Shown one piece after another: positions 1 through 6,975 of a DNA stretch of 10,620 nucleotides. The translations under genes and the position numbers were made by a program. The stretch comes from Verrucomicrobiota bacterium (GTDB taxonomy: Bacteria; Verrucomicrobiota; Verrucomicrobiia; Opitutales; Opitutaceae), in contig JAURJO010000012.1 in assembly GCA_030832235.1 (NCBI GenBank), positions 1 through 10,620 on the forward strand. The letters run 5' to 3'. The notes beneath the pieces are model-generated. The model was not told the DNA's origin. It saw nothing but the letters and a program-made list of their open reading frames with translations, and made no database searches. Position 1 is the stretch's first letter; each line of letters starts with the position of its first letter.

Positions 1-5
1 GGGTC

Positions 6-275
6 ATGGTTGTCGTTTATGCCGTGCTGCTGGCGCTGTTCGGCGCCGGCGGAGGCATGCTGTTCCTTGAGGCGCGCGCCGAGTTGGCGGCGTTGCGGGA
101 CCGGCAGGCGGTGCTCCAACGGGAGTTGGACGCCGCCAAGGCACGCCTCGCTGACCAAGACCGCTTTTTGCAGCGGCTGCGCAGCGATCCGGCGATGGCG
201 GAGAAGGTGATCCGAGAGCGCTTGGGCTACGGCAAGCCGGGCGAGGTCATCTTTCGTTTCGACAACAATCCCTGA
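6..275 (+). CDS. FtsB/DivIC-like septum formation initiator protein
   Basis: A small bitopic membrane protein of the divisome linker type. The 89 residues show a hydrophobic segment at about 2-20, then a charged Ala/Leu/Glu/Arg-rich stretch at about 22-60 that reads as a parallel coiled coil. The C-terminal segment 'DPAMAEKVIRERLGYGKPGE' (about 61-80) is the typical DivIC/FtsB ending. Family members bridge FtsL and FtsQ at the division site; that role is family knowledge, not shown here. The length is normal for the family. The ATG at base 6 is the first visible start, but only five bases lie before it, so the true start could be just outside the window. It ends 52 bases before the preferred start of the next plus-strand gene. 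In many bacteria an FtsB-type gene follows enolase, so eno may lie upstream, outside the window. Confidence 0.82.
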   Translation: MVVVYAVLLALFGAGGGMLFLEARAELAALRDRQAVLQRELDAAKARLADQDRFLQRLRSDPAMAEKVIRERLGYGKPGEVIFRFDNNP

Positions 276-327
276 CGGGTGCCGCGTGCGGGTTTGCAGA
301 CCAGGCACGGACGGTAATCCTTTCATC

Positions 328-1749
328 ATGTCCCAGTATCCGCTCCTGGAGAAATTCACCCGCGCCGGCCAAGGGCAGGTGTTCGCGCATTGGGCGAAAC
401 TGACCGAGCCTGAGCACGCTAGCCTCCTCGCGGAGGCGGCGGAAATCGACCTCACGGAGGTGGAGCGGCTGACCCGCACGCTGCTCCGGCCGGGGGCGGC
501 CGCGGGGGTGGATCTCGAAGGCCTGACGCCGGCGCCTTACGAGCGGCATCCCGCCAACGGTGGCAACCGCGCGGCCTGGCACCAGGCCAAAGCGGCCGGC
601 GAAGAAGCACTGCGGGCAGGCCGGGTGGCGGCCTTCACGGTGGCCGGCGGGCAGGGGACGCGACTCGGCTACGACGGGCCGAAGGGAACTTTCCCCGTCA
701 CGCCACTCCGGCGAAAGTCGTTATTCCAGGTCTTCGCCGAGAAGATCCGGGCGGCGGGCACGAGGTTCGGGCGGGCGCTGCATTGGTTCGTGATGACGAG
801 CCACGCCAACCATGCGGCGACCGAGGCGTTTTTCGCGGAGCACCGCTGGTTCGGGCTCGATCGGCACCGCGTGCACTTCTTCCGGCAAGGGCGGATGCCC
901 GCGGTCGATTTCGAGGGACGCATTCTGCTCGAGGGTCGCGGCGCGATCGCCTTGTCGCCGGACGGGCACGGTGGGTCGCTGCGCGCCTTGGCGCGGAGCG
1001 GTGCGCTCGACGTGATGGAGCGCGAGGGGGTGGACATCCTGAGTTACTTCCAGGTCGACAATCCGCTGGTGCGTTGCGTCGACCCGGCGTTCATCGGGTG
1101 GCACGTCCTTGGCGGCTCGGAGATGTCGAGCAAGATGGTCACCAAGGCGCATGCCGGTGAGAAGGTCGGGCATTTCTGCGCGCAGCGCGGCCGCACCGTG
1201 GTGATCGAGTACTCCGACCTGCCGGCGGCGGTGCAGCAGGAGAAGGGCCCGGATGGCGAACTGCGGTATCGGGCGGGTAGCATCGCTATTCACACTCTTG
1301 ACCGGGCGTTCGTGCGACGAATGGCGGAGCCGGGCGGCGGCGCCACGTTACCGTTCCACCGCGCCGACAAGAAAATCCCGACGGTGGATGCGGCGGGGAG
1401 TCCGGTGAAGCCGGAGAAGCCCAACGGCGTGAAATTCGAACTCTTCGTGTTCGACGCGCTGCCGTTCGCGCGGAACCCGGTGGTGATCGAGACGCTGCGG
1501 GCTGACGATTTCTCCCCGGTCAAGAACGCCGAGGGTGCGGATTCGCCAGAGACGTGCCGGCGCGATCAATTGCGGCAGTACGGCCGCTGGCTGGGTGCGG
1601 TCGGCGCCGTACGCACTGACGAGGCGGGACATCCCGGCATCGACGTCGAGGTGTCCCCGCTCTTCGGCTACGACGAGGATTCCTTTGCGGATTCGTGGGC
1701 GAGACGGTCTCCCGCACCGCGGGTGGAGCACGGAGCCTACCTCGAGTAG
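328..1749 (+). CDS. UDPGP-family (UAP1-like) UDP-sugar pyrophosphorylase
   Basis: Cytoplasmic nucleotidyltransferase that makes a UDP-sugar and pyrophosphate from UTP and a sugar 1-phosphate. It resembles the eukaryotic UAP1 (UDP-N-acetylglucosamine pyrophosphorylase) branch rather than GlmU or GalU. Counting from the ATG at 328 (473 aa): the nucleotide loop is 'AGGQGTRLG' at 106-114, followed by PKG at 118-120. A 'PDGHGG' loop lies at 211-216, the metal/sugar-site 'VDNPLV' at 243-248, 'VIEYSDLP' at 292-299, 'NGVKFELFVFD' at 366-376, and 'FSPVKN' at 395-400. All are in the order known for UAP1-type enzymes, and the length fits. The uridylyl acceptor (GlcNAc-1-P, Glc-1-P, Gal-1-P) cannot be read from sequence. 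A GTG at 286 would add 14 residues that look non-homologous; the ATG at 328 gives an N-terminus typical of the family. No clear Shine-Dalgarno precedes either. It converges on sulfatase 1, with 12 bases between stops. Confidence 0.9.
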   Translation: MSQYPLLEKFTRAGQGQVFAHWAKLTEPEHASLLAEAAEIDLTEVERLTRTLLRPGAAAGVDLEGLTPAPYERHPANGGNRAAWHQAKAAGEEALRAGRVAAFTVAGGQGTRLGYDGPKGTFPVTPLRRKSLFQVFAEKIRAAGTRFGRALHWFVMTSHANHAATEAFFAEHRWFGLDRHRVHFFRQGRMPAVDFEGRILLEGRGAIALSPDGHGGSLRALARSGALDVMEREGVDILSYFQVDNPLVRCVDPAFIGWHVLGGSEMSSKMVTKAHAGEKVGHFCAQRGRTVVIEYSDLPAAVQQEKGPDGELRYRAGSIAIHTLDRAFVRRMAEPGGGATLPFHRADKKIPTVDAAGSPVKPEKPNGVKFELFVFDALPFARNPVVIETLRADDFSPVKNAEGADSPETCRRDQLRQYGRWLGAVGAVRTDEAGHPGIDVEVSPLFGYDEDSFADSWARRSPAPRVEHGAYLE

Positions 1750-1761
1750 GTCCGCGCCGGT

Positions 1762-3156
1762 TCAGCCCTCGCCGCCCTTCTTCCGCTTCTTGGCGGCGAT
1801 GGGGTCGTGGCGCGGGTTGACGGTCGGCATCTGGGCCGCGGTGGCGGCCCGAAAGGCAGCGAGTTTGGCGAGGAGTTCGCGGACACGCGCGGGTTCCGCC
1901 GCCGCGATGTTTTTCGACTCGGTGGGATCGGATTGGAGGTTGAAGAGCTCGGGAGAGCGTCCGGTTCCGGTCAGCGTGTGCTCGTGGTACTCGATCAGTT
2001 TCCAGTCGCCGGCGCGAAGGGCGCTCGCGGGACCGCCATCGCCCGCGCTGTGATAGTGCGGGTAGTGCCAGTAGATCGCCTCGCGGCTCGGCGCCGGCCC
2101 GCCGCGGAGGTGACTGGCGAGGCTGACGCCGTCGATGACCCGGCCCGCCGGCAGCGGTTTGCCGCTGAATTCCAGCAGGGTCGGCAGGAAATCCACGCTG
2201 GTCACGGGCATCGAGCTCACGCGATCCGCCGGAATTTTCCCTGGCCAGCGGACGATCAGCGGCACGCGGATGCCGCCCTCGTAGAGCTGCGCCTTGCCGC
2301 CCCGGAGCGGGTACTGCGAGGCGTCGGCGAGCAGGCCGCCGTTGTCTGAATAGAATATCACAATGGTGTTCTCGCGAAGACCGAGCTCTTCGAGTCGGGC
2401 AACAACGCGGGCGACGCTGGCGTCGAGAATCTCCATCATCGCGGCGATGACGGCGTTGTTTTCCGGCCGGTCACTCCCGGGGCGCGCGCGGTGTTTCTCG
2501 ACCAATTGCGGTGGGGCCATGATCGGCGCGTGGATGGAGTTGTGCGGCAGATAGAGGAAGAACGGCCGGTCGCGGTGGCGGCCGATGAAGTCGAGGGCGC
2601 GCTCTGTGATGCCAGCCACGCCGTGCGGATCCTTGGTGGGATCTTGGTTCTTCGAGGGCTTGTGCGTGATGAAGGTCTCGTCGAAGCCTTGCCGATCAGG
2701 ACCCTCGGCGACGCTGTCGGGTCCGGTGTAAGCGCGGGCGAGGTGCCATTTGCCGAACAAGGCGGTGACATAGCCCCGTTCGCGCAGATCCTCGGCGATG
2801 GTCGTCGCGGAAAGTGCGAGGTATTTCGTCCATTCCGGCTGCAGCAGGCGCTCGTGCGGGAAGTTACCGCCCGCTATGAAATCGGTGACGCGGGTCCGGG
2901 CTGGGTACTGTCCGGTCATGATCGCGGCGCGGGTGGGCGAGCAGACCGGACAGGCGGAGTAGGCGGAGTCGAACCGGGTGCCTTCGCGGGCGAGGCGATC
3001 GAGCGCGGGCGTCTGGTAGTAGGGATTTCCGTATGCCGCGACGGGTGCCGTCCCGAGGTCATCGGCCAGAATGAGGACGATGTTGGGCGGGCGGCTCTCT
3101 GCGGCCGACAGCCCCAGAGCGAGGAGGAACAAAGCGGGGAGGAGGCGAGAGATCAT
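1762..3156 (-). CDS. Secreted S1-type sulfatase (sulfatase 1), last gene of the cluster
   Basis: Arylsulfatase A-like sulfate ester hydrolase, 464 aa. A hydrophobic signal peptide (about 1-18, ending LSAA) predicts export. The metal-binding 'ADDLG' is at 31-35, and the formylglycine motif 'CSPTR' at 72-76, with Cys72 the residue to be converted. 'GKWHLA' is at 135-140, 'PHNSIHAP' at 204-211, 'SDNGG' at 270-274 and a lysine in 'GGKAQLYEGG' at 288, so the expected active-site set is complete. 'YWHYPHYH' at 362-369 lies in the C-terminal subdomain and probably belongs to the substrate-specific part. The protein ends in a basic tail ('AAKKRKKGGEG'). The open frame continues upstream to 3657 but overlaps the Gfo/Idh gene; the ATG at 3156 directly precedes the signal peptide and lies 17 bases after that gene's stop. 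Substrate unknown; a maturase (FGE or anSME) must be encoded elsewhere. Confidence 0.93.
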   Translation of the reverse strand: MISRLLPALFLLALGLSAAESRPPNIVLILADDLGTAPVAAYGNPYYQTPALDRLAREGTRFDSAYSACPVCSPTRAAIMTGQYPARTRVTDFIAGGNFPHERLLQPEWTKYLALSATTIAEDLRERGYVTALFGKWHLARAYTGPDSVAEGPDRQGFDETFITHKPSKNQDPTKDPHGVAGITERALDFIGRHRDRPFFLYLPHNSIHAPIMAPPQLVEKHRARPGSDRPENNAVIAAMMEILDASVARVVARLEELGLRENTIVIFYSDNGGLLADASQYPLRGGKAQLYEGGIRVPLIVRWPGKIPADRVSSMPVTSVDFLPTLLEFSGKPLPAGRVIDGVSLASHLRGGPAPSREAIYWHYPHYHSAGDGGPASALRAGDWKLIEYHEHTLTGTGRSPELFNLQSDPTESKNIAAAEPARVRELLAKLAAFRAATAAQMPTVNPRHDPIAAKKRKKGGEG

Positions 3157-3173
3157 GGCGAATTGAGGGGTTC

Positions 3174-4622
3174 TCACGCGTCGAATCCGAACGGAGCGCG
3201 GTGGGCGCCTTCCGCGAGGATGCGGGCCCGCTTGAGCGTCGCATTGTCGGCGCCCGCGACGGCCGTGATGGCGCCGGAAGCCGGGTCGAGTTCGATCCAC
3301 GGTCCGACCGTGAAACGCGCGCGGTCGGCCGCAAGTTGGTTGGAGGCGAGGTGACGCGAGAGTTGGTCGACCACCTCCGCGGCACCGGAATGATTGCGCA
3401 CGGCGTCGCGACAGGCCGCTAGGTTGTCGGCGCGTCCGAGCCTCCACGAGAGGTTTCCCAAGTGGCAGATCGTCGAGGAGTAGTGACCCTGGAGAACCGG
3501 AGCGTTCAGGTCTCCGTCGCGGCGTGAACGCACGGCGTCGAGGAAGTTGGCCATGTGGCGGCCGCCACCTTCGCCGGGGAACTGCTTCAGCCGCTTGCCG
3601 TCGCGGTCGTAGATGGCACCACCGCCCTTCAGGCCGACGAAAGCACCGCCCTCGCAATCGAGCGCGAAGCCTTCGCGGATGCCGCGGAACGCGTCCATCG
3701 CCTTTTGGCCGGACTTGGCCGGCAGGTTGCGGTTCTCCACGAGCATCGGGAGTCCAGGGTAATCGAGCAGAGTCAATTGGGTGTTGGGCGTCTCCGCCGC
3801 GTCGTCGACGCCGAAGCGCCCGCCGAGGCAGAGCGCGCGGCGCGGCAGACCCTCGAGTCCCGCCATGAACCGACAGGCGTCGATCGGGTGCACGCCGCTG
3901 TTGCCGAGGTCGCCGTCACCCGTGGACCAGAACCAATGCCAGTCGTAGTGGAGCTTCGGGCGGGTCAACGGGATCGCCTCGGCCGGACCGCAATAGAGAT
4001 CGTAGTCGAGGTTCTCGGGTCGATGCGGCGCAGCGCGACCGATGCTCGGGCGGTACTCGTACCAGGCGATATGCGCGGAGCGCGGGCGGCCGATGTGGCC
4101 CTCGCGGATCCACGCGGTGGCGGCGCGGATACCCTCGTCGGAACGGTATTGGGTGCCCGACTGGACGATCCGTCCGTACTTGCGCGCGGCCTCGATCATC
4201 CGCGGACCCTCGCCGATGCTGTGGGAGACAGGTTTCTCAACGTACACGTCCTTGCCTGCGCGGCAGGCCCAGACGGTGAGGACGGCGTGCCAGTGGTTCG
4301 GTGTCGCGATCACGACGGCATCGACGTCCTTACGTTCGAGAATGCGGCGCGGGTCGGTGGCGCCGGCCACGGTGACGCCGGCTTCCTTCGCGGCGGTGAC
4401 CTGTTCGGCGAGACGCTGTGGATCGACGTCGCACAGTGCGGTCAGACGCGCGCCCGGGAATTTCAGCAGCATCTTCACGTGGCTACGGCCCTTGCCGCCG
4501 AGGCCGATCACGGCGACCCGGATGTCGGCGTTGGAACCGGCGGCGCCGAGACGCAGCGCCGGGAAAGCGAGGGTGGCACTGGCGGCAGCGCGGACAAAAC
4601 CACGGCGGGTGAGGTTGTTCAT
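3174..4622 (-). CDS. Tat-exported Gfo/Idh/MocA-family oxidoreductase
   Basis: NAD(P)-dependent oxidoreductase-type protein of 482 aa. The N-terminus 'TRRGFVRAAASATLAFPAL' carries a twin-arginine signal (Arg6-Arg7), so it should be exported folded, probably with its cofactor bound, as is known for glucose-fructose oxidoreductase of Zymomonas. The Rossmann loop 'GLGGKG' is at 40-45, 'ATPNHWH' at 106-112, and the catalytic-lysine motif 'EKP' at 129-131. 'GNSGVHPIDACRF' at 240-252 places a His (245) and Asp (248) in the usual substrate site. The C-terminal domain runs to about 400, and an extra tail of about 80 residues is typical of the PVC/Bacteroidota subgroup. The family includes sugar dehydrogenases and NAD-dependent glycosidases such as GH109, so the activity cannot be fixed. 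The start overlaps the stop of sulfatase 2 (ATGA), which supports it. Sulfatase 1 follows after 17 bases. Confidence 0.93.
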   Translation of the reverse strand: MNNLTRRGFVRAAASATLAFPALRLGAAGSNADIRVAVIGLGGKGRSHVKMLLKFPGARLTALCDVDPQRLAEQVTAAKEAGVTVAGATDPRRILERKDVDAVVIATPNHWHAVLTVWACRAGKDVYVEKPVSHSIGEGPRMIEAARKYGRIVQSGTQYRSDEGIRAATAWIREGHIGRPRSAHIAWYEYRPSIGRAAPHRPENLDYDLYCGPAEAIPLTRPKLHYDWHWFWSTGDGDLGNSGVHPIDACRFMAGLEGLPRRALCLGGRFGVDDAAETPNTQLTLLDYPGLPMLVENRNLPAKSGQKAMDAFRGIREGFALDCEGGAFVGLKGGGAIYDRDGKRLKQFPGEGGGRHMANFLDAVRSRRDGDLNAPVLQGHYSSTICHLGNLSWRLGRADNLAACRDAVRNHSGAAEVVDQLSRHLASNQLAADRARFTVGPWIELDPASGAITAVAGADNATLKRARILAEGAHRAPFGFDA

Positions 4623-6001
4623 CGGGTCTTATTTTTCTTTTCGGTGATGGGCCAGTGTTCGCTCTCGGAGCGGGCGGTTCGGAAGAGTTCCTTGGCGCGG
4701 GCGACGAAGGCGGGCTGCGAGGCCGCAAGGTCGCGCGTTTCGGCGGGATCGGCGGCGAGATCGAAGACCAGGATCGGCGCGGACGGGGTCTCGCGCACAG
4801 CCTTGAGGCGTCCCTCGCGCACGGCCTGCGAGAACGTCTTCTGATGGTGTTCCCAATAAAAGTGGCCCGAGCGTTCCTTCACCTCGCCGCGCAGCGCGGG
4901 CACAACGCTGATGCCGTCGATACCAGGCGGCGTGGCCGCGCCGGCCAGGGCGGCGGCGGTCGGCAGCACATCCCAGCCGCCCCAAGCGTAATCGCTGCGC
5001 TTGCCGGCGGGGACCTGGCCGGGCCAACGGACGATCATCGGCGCGCGGATTCCACCCTCGAAGAGGGAGCCTTTGTGGCCGCGGAAGCCGGCGGTGCTGC
5101 CGAAATAGTCGGCCAGTCCGGCGCGGTTGGGCGCCCCGTTGTCGGAGCAGAAAAAGACGACAGTGTTTTTCTCCAGCCCGTGCTTTTGGAGGCGCCCCAG
5201 CACGCGGCCGACCTCGCGGTCGAGGCGTGTCACCATCGCGGCGAAGGTGCCGCGTGGTTCCGGCACGTTGTTCTTGCCGCCGGTGGCTTCGGCTGCCGGC
5301 TCGGGGAACTTTCCGCGGTACTCGACGAGCGAGTCCTCCGGGACCTCGAGCAGCGAGTGCGGGATGGTGTAGGCGAGGTAGAGGAAGAACGGCCGGGCGC
5401 GGTGGTCGTCGATGAACGAAAGCGCCTCCTCGGTCATCAGGTCGTTGGAGTACTGCCCGCGCCGGCCGCCGATATTTCCGGGAAGCGTGATCTCCTCCTC
5501 GTTGCGCCAGATCTTTTCCGGGTAATAGAACTCGGCGAGGTCGTTGTTAAGGTAGCCGAACCAACGGTCGAAGCCCTGCCGGTTGGGAATTCCCTCCGTG
5601 CCGGGCTCGCCGAGTCCCCACTTGCCCGCGATCGCGGTGGCGTATCCGGCGGACTTCATCACTTCCGCGACGGTGACGTCGGAGGCCTTCAGCGGCACGC
5701 GCGCGAGGCCCGTCTGGCCGTGGTTGCCGCGGATGCGCGTGTGGCCCGTGTGCTGACCGGTCATGAGCACACTGCGGGTGGGGGAGCACACGGAGCCCCC
5801 CGCATAGTATTGCGTGAAGCAAGTGCCCTCGGCGGCGAGGCGATCGAGGTTCGGGGTCCGGATGAGCTTCTGGCCGAACGGTCCGATGTCCCCGTAGCCG
5901 AGGTCGTCGGCCATGATGAAGACGATGTTGGGGCGTTGTGCCGATGAGGCGGCGAACGCTGTCGCGGTCAGTAGCAGCGGAAGCAGCAGAAGCGCCTTCA
6001 T
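4619..6001 (-). CDS. Secreted S1-type sulfatase (sulfatase 2)
   Basis: Second arylsulfatase A-like enzyme, 460 aa, clearly diverged from sulfatase 1. It has a signal peptide at about 1-18 (Leu-rich, ending AFAA). 'ADDLGYGDIG' is at 31-40, the formylglycine motif 'CSPTR' at 72-76 (Cys72), 'TIPHS' at 212-216, 'SDNGAP' at 286-291, and Lys310 is in 'GHKGSLFEGG'. Where many S1 sulfatases have GKWH, this protein has 'GKWGLG' (126-131), a variant I recall from some PVC and Bacteroidota sulfatases, so it may be a subfamily mark rather than a defect. The C-terminal part ('FYWEHHQ' at 381-387) differs from 'YWHYPHYH' in sulfatase 1, which suggests a different substrate or sulfate position. The open frame runs up to 6304, but the ATG at 6001 begins the signal peptide and overlaps the stop of the DUF6807 gene (ATGA). 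Its own stop overlaps the Gfo/Idh start. Confidence 0.93.
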   Translation of the reverse strand: MKALLLLPLLLTATAFAASSAQRPNIVFIMADDLGYGDIGPFGQKLIRTPNLDRLAAEGTCFTQYYAGGSVCSPTRSVLMTGQHTGHTRIRGNHGQTGLARVPLKASDVTVAEVMKSAGYATAIAGKWGLGEPGTEGIPNRQGFDRWFGYLNNDLAEFYYPEKIWRNEEEITLPGNIGGRRGQYSNDLMTEEALSFIDDHRARPFFLYLAYTIPHSLLEVPEDSLVEYRGKFPEPAAEATGGKNNVPEPRGTFAAMVTRLDREVGRVLGRLQKHGLEKNTVVFFCSDNGAPNRAGLADYFGSTAGFRGHKGSLFEGGIRAPMIVRWPGQVPAGKRSDYAWGGWDVLPTAAALAGAATPPGIDGISVVPALRGEVKERSGHFYWEHHQKTFSQAVREGRLKAVRETPSAPILVFDLAADPAETRDLAASQPAFVARAKELFRTARSESEHWPITEKKNKTR

Positions 6002-6975
6002 GGTTGATTGCGGGTGCCGGCGTACGCCTTGAATTCCTCGGCGATGCGGGCGGCTTTTTCGTCGCCGCGGTGGAAGATCAGGCGGTAGCGCAGGACCAGT
6101 TCGCCGCCGGCGGGGATCACGTGGTCGCCCGCCTTGGGCTGATCCTTGAGTTTCTCGAAATCGTGACGACCGAAGGGGTTGGCGGAGAGCAGTCCGTAAT
6201 CGCGCGCGTGCCACCACGTGGGGTGGCGGAAATTCCCCGGGTGCTCCAGCAGGGCGACGCCGATGACACGTCCGTCGGGCAAAGGTCCGCTGTACGAGGC
6301 CCAAGCGGCGCGCTTACCCCAAGCGGGGATACCGGCGTCGCCATTGGCGTTCACCAGGCGACCCGTGCCGGGACGCTTTGTCGCGCCCTTCCCGTGGGTA
6401 ACGCGGATCGCCTCGTTGACGCGCACGGCCATCGTTCCCTCCTCGGTGTCGCCGAGGGTGACCGCGCCGTGCGTCGCCAGCAGACGGACCTCGTAATCAA
6501 GGCGGGTCACGGCGCCGTCGCGGGTGATGCGGAGCGTGGTCTCGTCGGTGAGCAGCGGCTTACGATCGGCTGTCTCCCAGAGGCTACGGGTGCGGAGCAG
6601 ACCCGTGGCGCCATCGCGCGTCTCCAAGATTCGTTCCAAACGGATGCGGCCGGTTTTCTTCTCGGGCAGCTCGCGCCAGAGGTCATGTCCGTTGACCGCC
6701 CCGTGGGCGAACCAGACCCCGCGATGCCAGTCGTGGTCGGGCACCTCGGCGGGATTTTTCCTGAAGGGAAAGTCCCGCGTGTAGGCGGTGCCGTCGGCGT
6801 CGAGGATCGGGTAAAGGCAGGGCTTCGGCCAACCGGTGTGGATGTAGTCCGAGAAATGCCGGCCACCGATCTCGATGCGGATGCGGTCGGTTTGTCGCGT
6901 GAAGATGACTTGGTCGGCGGCCGGGAGCGCGACGAACGAGCCGAAGAAAATGGCAATCGGACGGAGGAGATTCAT
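5998..6975 (-). CDS. DUF6807 ('PmoA family') secreted protein
   Basis: A 325-aa protein matching the family often named 'methane oxygenase PmoA' (DUF6807). I see nothing that supports a link to particulate methane monooxygenase: beyond the N-terminal segment there are no membrane helices. Residues 1-20 look like a signal peptide (hydrophobic IAIFFGSFVAL, then PAA). Two His-rich conserved-looking stretches stand out: 'DHDWHRGVWFAHGAVNGHD' at 80-98 (His81, 84, 91, 97), and 244-273 with His245, His251, His256 and His271. The N-terminal 'HTGWPKPCLYPILDADG' (46-62) is also typical of the family. Function is unknown; genomic neighbours in such families are usually Gfo/Idh/MocA proteins and sulfatases, as here. 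ATGA overlaps join it both to the MFS gene upstream and to sulfatase 2 downstream. A metal- or sugar-binding role is a guess. The start at 6975 is set by the overlap and the signal peptide. Confidence 0.88.
   Translation of the reverse strand: MNLLRPIAIFFGSFVALPAADQVIFTRQTDRIRIEIGGRHFSDYIHTGWPKPCLYPILDADGTAYTRDFPFRKNPAEVPDHDWHRGVWFAHGAVNGHDLWRELPEKKTGRIRLERILETRDGATGLLRTRSLWETADRKPLLTDETTLRITRDGAVTRLDYEVRLLATHGAVTLGDTEEGTMAVRVNEAIRVTHGKGATKRPGTGRLVNANGDAGIPAWGKRAAWASYSGPLPDGRVIGVALLEHPGNFRHPTWWHARDYGLLSANPFGRHDFEKLKDQPKAGDHVIPAGGELVLRYRLIFHRGDEKAARIAEEFKAYAGTRNQP

Noticed and set aside
286..327. GTG start of the UDP-sugar pyrophosphorylase at 286
   Set aside because: The 14 added residues look random and have no better ribosome binding site; the ATG at 328 gives an N-terminus like the family.
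3157..3657. Upstream extension of the sulfatase 1 frame as an N-terminal domain
   Set aside because: It overlaps the Gfo/Idh coding sequence, is Arg/Pro-rich without motifs, and would bury the signal peptide that begins at 3156.
3555..5947. Two plus-strand open frames of about 430 codons (3555-4844 and 4655-5947) opposite the Gfo/Idh and sulfatase 2 genes
   Set aside because: Low-complexity Gly/Ala/Arg/Val-rich translations without motifs; the minus-strand genes carry full catalytic signatures in the same region.
5998..6975. A methane or ammonia monooxygenase subunit, as the family name PmoA would suggest
   Set aside because: No set of membrane helices and no PmoB or PmoC neighbours; the gene sits in a carbohydrate and sulfatase cluster.
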